A stretch of 64,000 nt of DNA from an uncultured Halocynthiibacter sp. (GCA_947503035.1 CANNCD010000001.1:1178001-1242000), one strand, 5' to 3'; shown: positions 28,483 through 37,654, counted from the first letter of the stretch. Notes: generated from the sequence alone by a model not told the origin. Numbers and translations are program-made.

Positions 28483-29355
28483 TTAGTCGGTTTTTGCGAG
28501 GATCAGGTCAAATTTGACCTTTAGATATGGCTCCGAAACCTTGCCCGACAATTCGAACCCCTCGGCGGGAAAGGTATCCGCCGCGTGTTCGGTGTATTCC
28601 ATCACCAGATCATCGCGCACGCCAAAGACCGTGTCTTGGTCCAGATATTTGTCGTCACTTGGAAACACCTCGGTGACAAGGGAACGATAACCGTCGGCCT
28701 TGATGATGTAATGCAGGTGCGAAGGACGCCACGGATGACGGCCCGCCGCATTGAGCAATTCACCAACTGGCCCATCGGTCGGCACGGTGTATTCAACCGG
28801 CCGCACTGTGGTAAAGGCAAAGCGGCCCTCGGCATCGGTTTTCAGCAGACCATGGAACGAATGAATGTCTTGGTCTTCATCTTGGCTGGAGTACAAACCG
28901 TTCGGCGCGGTTTGCCAGATATCCAGTTCGGCATGGGCGATGACTTTGCCATCGGTTCCGGTGACCTGACCTTCGACCAACAACACCTGATCGTCGAAAT
29001 CTTTGCGCATGTCGCCGCCCATCGCCAAGGGCGGCGGGTTGGACACGTGGAATGGCCCAAGCACCGAGGACGACGTCGCCTCGTTACTGGAATGCATCAT
29101 ATCGACCAGCGACGACAGGCCCAGAACGTCGGACATCAGAACGAATTCATTGCGTTCGTCATCGGTGATATCGCCGGTCTGTTTCAGGATCGACAGCCCC
29201 TTGTTCCATTCATCATGGGTCAGGTTCACCTCGCGGGCGAAGGCATGAAGATGACGCACCATAGACACGAGAACCTCTTTGGTGCGCGGGTCGGTCTCGG
29301 GGCTGAAATAGCCCTCAAAGACGTCGGTGATATTGTCGACGGTTACATTACGCAT
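28483..29355 (-). CDS. Intradiol ring-cleavage dioxygenase, hydroxyquinol 1,2-dioxygenase type
   Basis: A non-heme Fe(III) enzyme that would open hydroxyquinol (or catechol) between the hydroxyls. It has 290 residues: an N-terminal helical dimer domain (1-100), then SSVLGPFH, the first Tyr ligand in NGLYSSQDED, the second in PVEYTVPTDGPVG, and the His pair in RPSHLHYI. The block RHPWRPSHLH is close to hydroxyquinol enzymes as I recall. It is the last gene of the FAH-nitroreductase-TRAP operon. No maleylacetate reductase is nearby, so the pathway after ring opening is not complete here. Confidence 0.87.
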   Translation of the reverse strand: MRNVTVDNITDVFEGYFSPETDPRTKEVLVSMVRHLHAFAREVNLTHDEWNKGLSILKQTGDITDDERNEFVLMSDVLGLSSLVDMMHSSNEATSSSVLGPFHVSNPPPLAMGGDMRKDFDDQVLLVEGQVTGTDGKVIAHAELDIWQTAPNGLYSSQDEDQDIHSFHGLLKTDAEGRFAFTTVRPVEYTVPTDGPVGELLNAAGRHPWRPSHLHYIIKADGYRSLVTEVFPSDDKYLDQDTVFGVRDDLVMEYTEHAADTFPAEGFELSGKVSEPYLKVKFDLILAKTD

Positions 29356-29365
29356 AGGGGGTCTC

Positions 29366-30673
29366 CTAGTTCAAAATAGCAAGGCTGAGGATCGGGAAGC
29401 GGATCAACAGGATCAGCACAACCAACATCACGCCGGCAAAGGGAAGCGCGCCAAGGAACACATCCTTGAGGCTTATTCTATCGTCATTGAGCGTCGCCTT
29501 GATCACGAAACAGGATATGCCCAAGGGCGGGGTCAACAGACCGATCTCCGCACCTACAACGGTGACAATCCCGAACCAAACAAGCGACAGCCCCATGGGT
29601 TCAATCAATGGCAGGAACAGCGGCACAACGATCAAGATGATCGACGCCGTATCCAACAACGTGCCCAAGAACAGCATCAAAATCACATAAAGGACCATGA
29701 TCAAAAAGAAGCTGGCGTTGGACGATGCCAAGATGTCGTTCAGCTGATTTGGCAGACCCGCAAGGCCCAACATCCGGCTATAGATCGAGGCGGCCGTGAT
29801 CAGGAACAGGATCGCCGCAGTGATGTGACCGGTTTCCAGAAGTGTTTCCCAGAACCCCTGCCACGTGATCGTGCGACGGACCAGCGCGATGATCAGGGCG
29901 ACCAAGGCCCCCGTCGCGCCCGCCTCAACCGGTGAGAGCCAGCCGGTGTAGATGCCGCCAAGCACCACAAAGATCAGGAACACGGTTGGAAGGGTCTTTG
30001 AGGCGATCTCGCTCCAAGGCATGAATTCATAGTCATCCGCCGGACGTCCGCCGACAAACTTCGGGAAAAACCGCCCCATGAACCAGATCGCAAAAATATA
30101 GGCCGCTGCCAACATGATCCCCGGCACAACACCGGCAAGGAACATTTCACCGACCGATTGTTCGGCCACAAAGGAATAGATGATCAACATCGCCGAGGGC
30201 GGAATGATCATCCCCAACACGGATGATCCCGCAACCACGCCCACAGCAAAACGGGGGTTATAACCGTTCTTCATCATCTGCGGCACGGAGACCTTAGAGA
30301 ACACCGATGCCGAGGCAATCGACGATCCGGTCACAGCGGCAAACACGGCATTCGCACCAACGGTCGCCATACCGATGCCGCCTTTTACGCGACGAAAACC
30401 GGTGCTCATGACCTCGTAAATGTCACTTCCAAGGCCGGCCTTGGACACCACCAGCCCCATAAAGGTGAACAGCGGCACCGTGGCAAAGGCGTATTCCATA
30501 ACGCTATCGCCCACGGCGACCTTCAACAGGTTCATCGCCAGATCAAAATTGTCCCGCATCAACCAAATGGACACAAAGGACACCACCCCAAGGGCAATCG
30601 GAATGTAGACCCCGATATAGATCAGGACAACAATTGCGGCGACCGAAATCAGGCCAATATCGAGAGGGGTCAT
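29366..30673 (-). CDS. TRAP transporter large permease (DctM type)
   Basis: 435 residues with about twelve membrane helices, and the DctM signatures GSSIASASVFSKVSVPQM, PPSAMLIIY and LLTPPLGISCFVIK. It forms the ion-coupled transport channel with the small permease, whose stop overlaps its start by 4 bp. The substrate is unknown; the neighbouring enzymes suggest an aromatic acid or ring-cleavage product. Confidence 0.93.
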   Translation of the reverse strand: MTPLDIGLISVAAIVVLIYIGVYIPIALGVVSFVSIWLMRDNFDLAMNLLKVAVGDSVMEYAFATVPLFTFMGLVVSKAGLGSDIYEVMSTGFRRVKGGIGMATVGANAVFAAVTGSSIASASVFSKVSVPQMMKNGYNPRFAVGVVAGSSVLGMIIPPSAMLIIYSFVAEQSVGEMFLAGVVPGIMLAAAYIFAIWFMGRFFPKFVGGRPADDYEFMPWSEIASKTLPTVFLIFVVLGGIYTGWLSPVEAGATGALVALIIALVRRTITWQGFWETLLETGHITAAILFLITAASIYSRMLGLAGLPNQLNDILASSNASFFLIMVLYVILMLFLGTLLDTASIILIVVPLFLPLIEPMGLSLVWFGIVTVVGAEIGLLTPPLGISCFVIKATLNDDRISLKDVFLGALPFAGVMLVVLILLIRFPILSLAILN

Positions 30674-31218
30674 TCTTTGTCCTCGTGTTCGGGCATACGG
30701 ATTTGTTGTGGTGCGGGCACGGGGCCAACCACCTTAAGAAAGAAAAGAACGGTGCATAGAACCGCGCTGAGACAGATCACAAGTTTGATCGGCCACCACG
30801 GGGCGGTGAACACACCGGGGACGCCAAAGTAGTCTTTGGTGTCCAACATATGAAGGAATTCGGGCCACATGGTGATGGCGATCAACACCATCAAGGCCAT
30901 CGACACCGCATTGATCACGCGGCTGATGATGTGTCCCAATTTCGGATTACGATGGGTCAACAACAACAGAAACCCATCAGATCGGGTGAGACGATTGACG
31001 CGCACCACGTCTGGCAATTGCAGAAACACGATGAACACCATCGCGAATTGGACCACTTCGATTGTGCCACGGAACGGGGCGTTAAACACACCACGCGCAA
31101 CCACATCAAAATTCACAATAAACACCAGACCCAGCACCATCAGGGTGCCCCCCGCGTTGGCAAAGATCGCAAGACCATTTGCAACGCGAGAGAGGCCAAG
31201 GAAAATCGGCTTAAACAT
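30670..31218 (-). CDS. TRAP transporter small permease (DctQ type)
   Basis: 182 residues with four membrane helices; the family motif NFDVVARGVFNAPFRGTIEVVQ is near residue 40. The start at 31218 (MFKPIF) is preferred because GAGAG is just upstream; a longer frame reaches 31236. It lies between dctP and dctM, 23 bp after the dctP stop. Confidence 0.88.
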   Translation of the reverse strand: MFKPIFLGLSRVANGLAIFANAGGTLMVLGLVFIVNFDVVARGVFNAPFRGTIEVVQFAMVFIVFLQLPDVVRVNRLTRSDGFLLLLTHRNPKLGHIISRVINAVSMALMVLIAITMWPEFLHMLDTKDYFGVPGVFTAPWWPIKLVICLSAVLCTVLFFLKVVGPVPAPQQIRMPEHEDKE

Positions 31219-31241
31219 ACTCTCGGCCTCTCCCATTTTTA

Positions 31242-32327
31242 CTATTTCGCCATTGCGCCGGCGGACCAGTCACGCACGCCGGTGTAACCGGCTGCTTCTA
31301 GTTTACCGAGATAAGCGGCAAGCATTTCGGAACCTGGCTCACCTTTGTCATCAAGGGTTTTGGCCCATTCGGATGCGATATCCGGAATGGCAGCGGCCCA
31401 TTTGGCACGATCTTCTTCGCTCACTTCGATGATGGTGCCGCCAGATGCAACATAGGCGTCACGGCTTGCCTGTGCGCGGTCCATAGCGATGCCCGCAACA
31501 TGGTCACGATAGGAGACGGACACCTCGGTCAATGCGTTCTGCACTTCTTCTGGCAGGCCATCCCAATAGGCTTTGTTCACCGTGATGGTTTTAGAGTTCA
31601 CAGCGCCCAAATCGGCCTTCAACATATAGGGCGCAACCTCGGCGATTTTGAACGTCGCAGCCGCCTCTGGCCAGAGCATCGCGTGATCCACAAGACCGGT
31701 CTGCAACATGTTGTAGAAATCGGTCAAACCACCACGCACACCGGCGGCATTGTTGATCCCTTCGAGATAGCGAAGGTTCATACCCGCACCGGCAACTTTG
31801 TCACCTTCAAGATCGGCAATCGATGACACTTCTTCGGTGCTAAACACTTGATATGTATCAAGAACAACACCCGTCGCCAGATAAACCTGATCCTGTGCTT
31901 CGAATTCATTTTGCATGGTTGGGAATTCTTTGGCGATCTCATCCACGGCCTGTGCAACCGCACGGGCATCGGCCGCAACAAACGGCGTCACAGCAGAAAT
32001 CGCTTGGCTCGGAAGCTTAGAGGAATGGAAAATCGTGGTCACGATACCGATGTCCCCAAGGCCCAGCTGAATACCTTCAAGAACGCCACGCGGTTTCACG
32101 ATCGAACCGCCATAGCTTTCTTGCCAGTCCATCGCATAATTGCCGGTTTCTGCCAGCTTTTTGTCGACTTCTGGAATGAAGAATTCGGTGAACTCTTTTA
32201 CCCACAGCGCGCGCGCAGGATAGCCGTCAATCACAGTTGCACGGATGGTTTCCGTCGCAAAAGAAGGGATCGCAGTCAGTGTCGTCAGTGCGGCGCCAAG
32301 CGCCAGTCCTTTGGTCCAAACAGTCAT
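31242..32327 (-). CDS. TRAP transporter substrate-binding protein (DctP family)
   Basis: 361 residues with a signal peptide ending IPSFA, so it is periplasmic. The receptor fold of TRAP systems shows GLGDIGIVTTIFH, KVAGAGMNLRYLEG, LQTGLVDHAMLWPEA and VNKAYWDGLPEEVQNAL. The RBS GGGAGGAAAAAG is strong. It is probably the best-expressed transporter subunit. The ligand is not predictable. Confidence 0.92.
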   Translation of the reverse strand: MTVWTKGLALGAALTTLTAIPSFATETIRATVIDGYPARALWVKEFTEFFIPEVDKKLAETGNYAMDWQESYGGSIVKPRGVLEGIQLGLGDIGIVTTIFHSSKLPSQAISAVTPFVAADARAVAQAVDEIAKEFPTMQNEFEAQDQVYLATGVVLDTYQVFSTEEVSSIADLEGDKVAGAGMNLRYLEGINNAAGVRGGLTDFYNMLQTGLVDHAMLWPEAAATFKIAEVAPYMLKADLGAVNSKTITVNKAYWDGLPEEVQNALTEVSVSYRDHVAGIAMDRAQASRDAYVASGGTIIEVSEEDRAKWAAAIPDIASEWAKTLDDKGEPGSEMLAAYLGKLEAAGYTGVRDWSAGAMAK

Positions 32328-32553
32328 CTTTTTCCTCCCTAGATGGTTATTGGATTGTCGAAGTCTCCGATCTTAGTGCCGGCTTTCTTCGGCAGTTCTG
32401 ACTGTGTCGGGCATCCCAACACAGGTATTTTGGTGAAACTTCCCCGTCTCCCGCGAGGAACGCGTCGATGACATAACGGATCTCCACTTCCGTCAAATCA
32501 TGCCGCGGTGTTTCATATCGGTCCTCTGCCCCATTGGGGCAAAGGGATCGTCA

Positions 32554-33219
32554 TCACGCGAATGAACACACTTGTTCAAATGCAAATCGGGGCAGTTTCT
32601 GGAACAACGCCGATTCATCCGCATACCCAATGTTGCACAGAAAATTGGATTTCAAACTTGTTCCTGCAAAAAATTCTTCGTCCACAATCGCGTTCGAAAA
32701 TCCGGACATCGCACCGACATCAAGACCCAGCGCACGCGCTGCGATCATGAAATAAGCGCCCTGAAGCGTGCCATTGCGATAGGCCGTGTCCTCGGCGTGG
32801 TCTGGTTTGCCTTCAAAGAACGGGCGACGATCTTCGTGGGGGAACAGATAGGGTAGCTCCGTCCAGAAGTTCAGATCATGCGCGATAATCGCCGTAACAG
32901 GCGCGCCCATCATCTTGTCGATATTCTTATCTTTCAATGACTTGGCCAGACGGGCCTTGCCTTCTGGGGATTTCACAAAGATGAACCGCGCGGGGCATGT
33001 GTTCATGCTGGTCGGGCCCGCGGCCGTGATGCGGTGCAATTCATGAAGCAGCTCATCGGACACGGGTTTGTCCTGCCACGCGTAATGGGACCGTGCATCG
33101 CCAAGGATCACATCAATGGAATCCGCATCCAATGTGGTGCGGCGCGCACGCAGATCACGGACGTCTTGCTGTGCCTTGGCGCGCAGTATTTCTAGGTCTT
33201 TTCCAGTCGGAGCGGTCAT
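32554..33219 (-). CDS. Nitroreductase family protein, malonic-semialdehyde-reductase-like
   Basis: 221 residues from an ATG that overlaps the FAH stop. It resembles the RutE/HadB-like branch of FMN nitroreductases: RSHYAWQDKPVSDELLHEL, AGPTSMNTCPARFIFV, KSLKDKNIDKMMGAPVTAI, and GAYFMIAARALGLDVGAMSGF. These enzymes reduce semialdehydes or quinone-like compounds with NAD(P)H. In this operon it might reduce a ring-cleavage product, but that is inference. Confidence 0.85.
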   Translation of the reverse strand: MTAPTGKDLEILRAKAQQDVRDLRARRTTLDADSIDVILGDARSHYAWQDKPVSDELLHELHRITAAGPTSMNTCPARFIFVKSPEGKARLAKSLKDKNIDKMMGAPVTAIIAHDLNFWTELPYLFPHEDRRPFFEGKPDHAEDTAYRNGTLQGAYFMIAARALGLDVGAMSGFSNAIVDEEFFAGTSLKSNFLCNIGYADESALFQKLPRFAFEQVCSFA

Positions 33220-34097
33220 TCGGCGGCCTTTGTTGTTAAATCTTCCTCTGCAACGATGGGGTTGGACAGAATGCCGATCCCTTCGATTTCGATATCCACG
33301 GTTTCCCCAGGGCGAAGCCAACGTGGGTTCGGCTTTTTGGCGTGCCCCACACCGGGCGGCGTGCCCATCGCAATAAGATCACCGGCCTCAAGCGTGGTAT
33401 ATTCCGAGATCGTCGCAATCGTGCGCGCCACGGACCAAAGCATGTCTGATGTGTTCGCACTTTGAAGGATCTCATCGCCGACCCGCGATTCGATCTTAAG
33501 CCCCTCGGCCCCCGCAGGGAGTTCGTCCGGTGTCACGACGCTTGGGCCAACAGGACCGGTCGCGTCAAAGTTCTTACCAGGGGTCCACTGGTGGGTTTTG
33601 CGTTGGTAATCGCGCACCGAACCGTCGTTGAAAATCGTATAGCCAAACACATGATCAAGCGCGTCAGCCTCGGAAATATGACGCCCGCCCTTGCCGACGA
33701 TCAGCATCAATTCTGCTTCGTAATCAAGACGTTCGGAACAGGTCGGACGCACAATAGGTTCGCCCGCCGCCAGCATGGAATTGCGGCCGCGCATGAACAA
33801 CGCAGGATATTCGGGGACCTCATAGCCACCCTCTTTGATGTGATCCACATAGTTCAGGCCTAGACAGATGATCGTGCCCGGCTTGGCCACTGGCATCATC
33901 GGACGGATATCCGCGACGGCAACGGTTGGCGCGCCCGCAAGGATGTCGTCCATACGTTCCATGATATCGGGCGCATTGATCACGCCAATCAGGTCTTCTC
34001 CGACCTCTGGGCGCACCGCCGTCAGATTCTGTGCAACATCCCCGTTCACGACAAAAACCGCACCGGCCCCGTCGACTTCTCCTACCATTAACCGCAT
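33216..34097 (-). CDS. Fumarylacetoacetate hydrolase family protein
   Basis: 293 residues. The C-terminal FAH domain carries the metal ligands Glu-x-Glu in LDYEAELMLIVGKGG and the Asp in FNDGSVRDYQRKTHQW; GLNYVDHIKEGGYEVPEYPALFMR precedes them and MGTPPGVGHAKKP follows. The family hydrolyses or decarboxylates beta-keto acids from aromatic breakdown. It is the first gene of the operon (GAGGAATACG before the ATG), divergent from the YciI-like gene. Confidence 0.9.
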   Translation of the reverse strand: MRLMVGEVDGAGAVFVVNGDVAQNLTAVRPEVGEDLIGVINAPDIMERMDDILAGAPTVAVADIRPMMPVAKPGTIICLGLNYVDHIKEGGYEVPEYPALFMRGRNSMLAAGEPIVRPTCSERLDYEAELMLIVGKGGRHISEADALDHVFGYTIFNDGSVRDYQRKTHQWTPGKNFDATGPVGPSVVTPDELPAGAEGLKIESRVGDEILQSANTSDMLWSVARTIATISEYTTLEAGDLIAMGTPPGVGHAKKPNPRWLRPGETVDIEIEGIGILSNPIVAEEDLTTKAAE

Positions 34098-34194
34098 CGT
34101 ATTCCTCCATTCGGTTCAGAAATTTTGACGACTATTTTCGCACTTGTCAAACAATATCGATTTTTTTATCGTAAACGTGAAAAAGGAGATCATC

Positions 34195-34581
34195 ATGGTT
34201 GCATGGGCAGAGTACAAAGAAACGGCGAAATCACGTGGGGCGCTCGCGCTTGAACTTTATGTCGTCGAAAGCACACCGGAACAGGGGCCAGATGCGCTTA
34301 AGGCGACGCTGGGCGATCATCTGGCTTATCAACGGACCATGGAGGATGCGGGGAAATTGGCCTTTGCCGGTCCATTGTCGGACCCGACGGGCGAACATAT
34401 GCAGGGGAACGGGATGATCGTTTACCGCGCCGAGTCGTTGGAAGAGGCGCGCAGTCTTGCCGAGAATGATCCGATGCATGCCAAGGGCGTGCGCAGCTTT
34501 ACGATCCGGAAATGGCTGATCAACGAAGGGTCATTTACCGTGACGGTTGGCCTGTCCGCCGGTCGCGTCGGGATGGAATAA
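34195..34581 (+). CDS. YciI family protein
   Basis: 128 residues from an ATG with AAAAGGAGATC upstream. It is a ferredoxin-like fold of the YciI/muconolactone-isomerase-like type: LGDHLAYQRTMEDAGKLAFAGP with the conserved His-Asp surroundings, and AESLEEARSLAENDPMHAKG. It is divergent from the FAH-nitroreductase-TRAP-dioxygenase operon, with 97 bp between, so it may share regulation and pathway. Its 3' end overlaps the end of the convergent membrane gene by 47 bp. Confidence 0.85.
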   Translation: MVAWAEYKETAKSRGALALELYVVESTPEQGPDALKATLGDHLAYQRTMEDAGKLAFAGPLSDPTGEHMQGNGMIVYRAESLEEARSLAENDPMHAKGVRSFTIRKWLINEGSFTVTVGLSAGRVGME

Positions 34582-35161
34582 CCCCCCAGCGCACCTTTGA
34601 TCGCCACAGCGCGAACATCGTCACCGCGACACAGACAGACAGAACACCCTTGGACACATCGCCCATGGCCCCATCGATCAACATCGCATGGGCGATGCCC
34701 CCTGCCCCCACGACGTATCCGAGAATGCGATGGATGCGCGGCCATTGGCGTCGCAAAAACCGCCGTCTGACCATGGCAACAATCGCCATCACAAACACCG
34801 CCCACATGGCGATCACACCCCAGACCGAAAACCATGAGGGGGCCATAAACGTCAGGGCGTCGATGACGTCAGGCGGGCTTGTGATCCAAAGAAGGGCGGC
34901 GTGCAGGACAACCGCCACAACGAGCGCCACGCCAGAAATCCGGTGAATGCGTCGTGATGATCCAACCGGTGCGCCAAACAGAACCAAAATCATCTGGACC
35001 CAAGCCAAAGCCAGCCCGACAATGCCCGCGAAACCCGCCACGACATAGACACCACTGCGCCACGCCAAAAGAGGGCTTTGCGCCGCCGCGATACAGGCCC
35101 ATGCGGCGACAACCGCCGCCACGGCCCAAATCGCCCAGCGCCAATTTGGCCCCGCGGTCAT
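34535..35161 (-). CDS. Ferric-reductase-like transmembrane protein
   Basis: 208 residues with six probable membrane helices and His residues in helices (RRIHRISGVALV, VLHAALLW, RIHRILGYVVG, IAHAMLIDG) spaced as heme ligands. This fits the ferric-reductase-like transmembrane (FRD) cytochrome b fold without an attached flavin domain. It lies 3 bp after the Tat-type dioxygenase-like gene and is probably cotranscribed with it. The electron acceptor is unknown. Confidence 0.75.
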   Translation of the reverse strand: MTAGPNWRWAIWAVAAVVAAWACIAAAQSPLLAWRSGVYVVAGFAGIVGLALAWVQMILVLFGAPVGSSRRIHRISGVALVVAVVLHAALLWITSPPDVIDALTFMAPSWFSVWGVIAMWAVFVMAIVAMVRRRFLRRQWPRIHRILGYVVGAGGIAHAMLIDGAMGDVSKGVLSVCVAVTMFALWRSKVRWGVIPSRRDRRTGQPSR

Positions 35162-35164
35162 GCC

Positions 35165-35644
35165 CTAGGCCGGTTCAAGAACAAAGTCAGCCGCAAGCGT
35201 GGTGTCAGATGGGCGTGCCATCAAGGGACGAAGGAATACGGTTTTAAACTCCCCACCGTCATAGGCGAGATGCCCGTGCGCCTGACCAAAGGCCGGCACG
35301 ATCTGCGGCATCTCAAGACGGAACACGCCATTTTCATCGGTAAGGGTGGCGCCGTGGCTTCGCTCATCGCGTTCGTGACCCTCGGTGGTGTGGGCCCAGA
35401 CCTGAATGCGCTGCCCCGCAAGCGGCATGCCGTCGCCCGCGCGCCGCACGGTGCCGGTCATCCAAAACCCGCCGCCGCCGATCCGATCCACAATGGGCGC
35501 ACCGGCGCGATAATTATTTGAACCACCCCGCATGGATCGCGTCGGCGCAAGCCCCTGCGCCATGGCCGGTGCAATCAACGAAGCCCCAAGATAGGCGCCA
35601 GAGGCCACAATGGCGGTACGTCGGTTGATAAATCCTTGGCTCAT
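35165..35644 (-). CDS. Exported intradiol-dioxygenase-like protein (Tat-type signal)
   Basis: 159 residues from MSQGFINRRTAIVASGAYLG, where NRRTAIVASG suggests a twin-arginine leader. The mature part has the intradiol beta-sandwich pattern: FWMTGTVRRAGDGMPLAGQRIQVWAH, then SHGATLTDENGVFRLEMP, AHGHLAYDGGEFKTVFLRP. The usual two Tyr iron ligands are not obvious, so catalytic activity is doubtful. It pairs with a heme-type membrane protein downstream, suggesting a periplasmic redox module. Confidence 0.72.
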   Translation of the reverse strand: MSQGFINRRTAIVASGAYLGASLIAPAMAQGLAPTRSMRGGSNNYRAGAPIVDRIGGGGFWMTGTVRRAGDGMPLAGQRIQVWAHTTEGHERDERSHGATLTDENGVFRLEMPQIVPAFGQAHGHLAYDGGEFKTVFLRPLMARPSDTTLAADFVLEPA

Positions 35645-35764
35645 GGTCGTCTCCTGTGGGTTGCGGGGGCGTGCGACTATGCTAGCGCGACCACGCAATA
35701 CTAGACAACCGATTGTCCCGAGAACAGCACCACAAAGGGTTCAACTCTGTGTGAGCGGCCTGTG

Positions 35765-36541
35765 TCAGTCCTTGTTCGCCGCCTTGGCCAGCGCCTGCTC
35801 GATCCGTTCCAATCGCTCGACGATGTCTTCGCGGTACTGTTCGGTGGCGGCGTTGGTTTCTTCTTCGTGGGCCTCTTGCATGGTATTCACGATCAGACCA
35901 ACCACAAGGTTCACAACCGCAAAGGCGGTGATCAGGATGAACGGCACAAAGAACAGCCACGCGTTGGGGTGCACTTCCATCACAGGGCGCACGACGCCCA
36001 TGGACCAGCTCTCGAGTGTCATAACTTGGAACAAGGAATAGAGCGAACCACCCAGCGTGCCAAACCATTGCGGGAAGGTATCGCCATAAAGTTTCGTCGC
36101 CATCACCGCGCCGATGTAAAAGATGATCCCCGTAAGCAAGAACACCGATGCCATACCCGGAAGCGCAAGGATGAACGCCTCGACGACACGGCGCAGCGAC
36201 GGCACAACCGAAACCACCCGCAGCAAACGCAGGATCCGCAGCGCTCGCAGAACCGAAAGCCCAGCGCCAAACGGCGACAGAGAAATGCCGACGATAAAAA
36301 AGTCAAAGATCCCCCAACCAGATTTAAAGAACGACAGCCCACGCGCATAGATTTTGGCGATGATTTCGATGGTAAAAATCAAAAGGCACAGCCCATCCAA
36401 AAACGTGATCAACCCACCGATATGCGCCATCACGCGGTCCGATGTCTCAAGCCCCAAAATCACCGCATTAAACAGGATCACACCCATGATAAAGTTCTGG
36501 GTAAAGGGGCGTTCAAGGAAGTCTGAGAGCTGTGCGCGCAT
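35765..36541 (-). CDS. Voltage-gated sodium channel, NaVBac family
   Basis: 258 residues with six membrane helices. The S4 voltage sensor shows regularly spaced arginines (LRALRILRLLRVV). The pore filter TLESWS is near residues 174-179 and is the NaChBac-type sodium filter. The C-terminal cytoplasmic region (EEETNAATEQYREDIVERL onwards) is a likely tetramerising coiled coil. It closely resembles the marine NavSp channel as I recall. It is monocistronic with a good RBS (AGGAAA). The probable role is Na+ entry linked to motility, pH or osmotic response. Confidence 0.92.
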   Translation of the reverse strand: MRAQLSDFLERPFTQNFIMGVILFNAVILGLETSDRVMAHIGGLITFLDGLCLLIFTIEIIAKIYARGLSFFKSGWGIFDFFIVGISLSPFGAGLSVLRALRILRLLRVVSVVPSLRRVVEAFILALPGMASVFLLTGIIFYIGAVMATKLYGDTFPQWFGTLGGSLYSLFQVMTLESWSMGVVRPVMEVHPNAWLFFVPFILITAFAVVNLVVGLIVNTMQEAHEEETNAATEQYREDIVERLERIEQALAKAANKD

Positions 36542-36807
36542 GGATGTATTTCCTATTAGGCAGAAGATCTGGATCGTACGGCGGCCGTTTCGGGTCCTTG
36601 GGCTCGGGTGTGCCTGTTCCGTATAGATCGCTTATTAGAACCAATGCCGGACAATGTCGAGTTACGTCCTTTGACCACAACGCATTCGCAGGCCAAGGTC
36701 CTTCCACTCCGTCTGTTTTTTTACCTACAACTCATTTTTCTGGTCACATCTCGCATCAAACCACCGTCTAATAGAATATGATGCCTCCAAAAGGGACCGG
36801 AAACACA

Positions 36808-37617
36808 ATGACCCGCATAAGTAACGCAGACATAGAACTTGCCCAAGACGGTAACCCCAAAGCGCTTGAAAACCTTGTACGTGGGATTCAGGACCGTGTT
36901 CACAAACTTGCCTTGCGCATGTTGGCCGATCCCAATCTTGCACAAGATGCGACACAAGAAATTCTCATTCGGATCGTGACGAAACTATCGACCTTTCGCG
37001 GCGACAGCACGTTTGAAACATGGACCTATCGCGTCGCAACGAATTACCTTCTGACCGCGCGCAAGGTCATCGCGAATGATCCGGGGTTGTCGTTTCAGAT
37101 GTTCTCGGATGACCTGTTGAACGGGTTGGCCGATGATCAAAATGCGGCACCCGAAGACCACGTTATGTTGAACGAACTGCGTCTACGATGCACGATGGCG
37201 ATGTTGCTATGTCTGGATCGCGACCACCGCGCCGCCTATGTTCTGGGCGATGTGTTAGAGTTCGAACATGTAACGGCGGCGGACGTGTTGGAGATTACGC
37301 CAAGCACCTACCGCAAACGTCTGTCACGTGCCCGCGCACGAGTTCAGGATTTCACGGCCAAGACATGCGGCTTGGCGTCGCCAGCTGCGCCGTGTTCCTG
37401 TCGCAAACGTCTACCTGCTGCGATGGATATGGGGCGTATCGGCACCTCTCCGTCTGTTGATTTGGTGGATGCCCCCCATTTTTCGGACATTGAAACGCAG
37501 GCGTCAAAAACCCAAGCCGACCTTGTCACCGCCAAGCTCCAGCGGGCAACAGGTCCATTGGCGTCGCCCAAAGACTATGCCGCCGAGGTGCTCAGACTTG
37601 TTGAGACGCGCGGCTAG
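36808..37617 (+). CDS. ECF-type RNA polymerase sigma factor with Cys-rich C-terminal extension
   Basis: 269 residues from MTRISNADIE; an upstream ATG pair at 36778 has no ribosome site. The sigma-2 region shows DATQEILIRIVTKLSTFRGDSTFETWTYRVATNY; sigma-4 shows HRAAYVLGDVLEFEHVTAADVLEITPSTYRKRLSRARA. A tail CGLASPAAPCSCRKR follows, a motif seen in one ECF subgroup, and then ~75 unrecognised residues. It is probably cotranscribed with the secreted NTF2-like gene 37 bp downstream. No membrane anti-sigma gene is adjacent. CGTCTAAT just upstream (near 36766) could be an autoregulated -10. Confidence 0.85.
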   Translation: MTRISNADIELAQDGNPKALENLVRGIQDRVHKLALRMLADPNLAQDATQEILIRIVTKLSTFRGDSTFETWTYRVATNYLLTARKVIANDPGLSFQMFSDDLLNGLADDQNAAPEDHVMLNELRLRCTMAMLLCLDRDHRAAYVLGDVLEFEHVTAADVLEITPSTYRKRLSRARARVQDFTAKTCGLASPAAPCSCRKRLPAAMDMGRIGTSPSVDLVDAPHFSDIETQASKTQADLVTAKLQRATGPLASPKDYAAEVLRLVETRG

Positions 37618-37654
37618 GACTCTCTAACCACCACCAAACCAAAAAGGAAAATCA

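Noticed and set aside
30670-32327. TRAP genes as part of a separate unit from the FAH/nitroreductase genes
   Set aside because: The 226-bp gap after the nitroreductase could hold a promoter, but no terminator or clear promoter was found, so one operon is the simpler reading.
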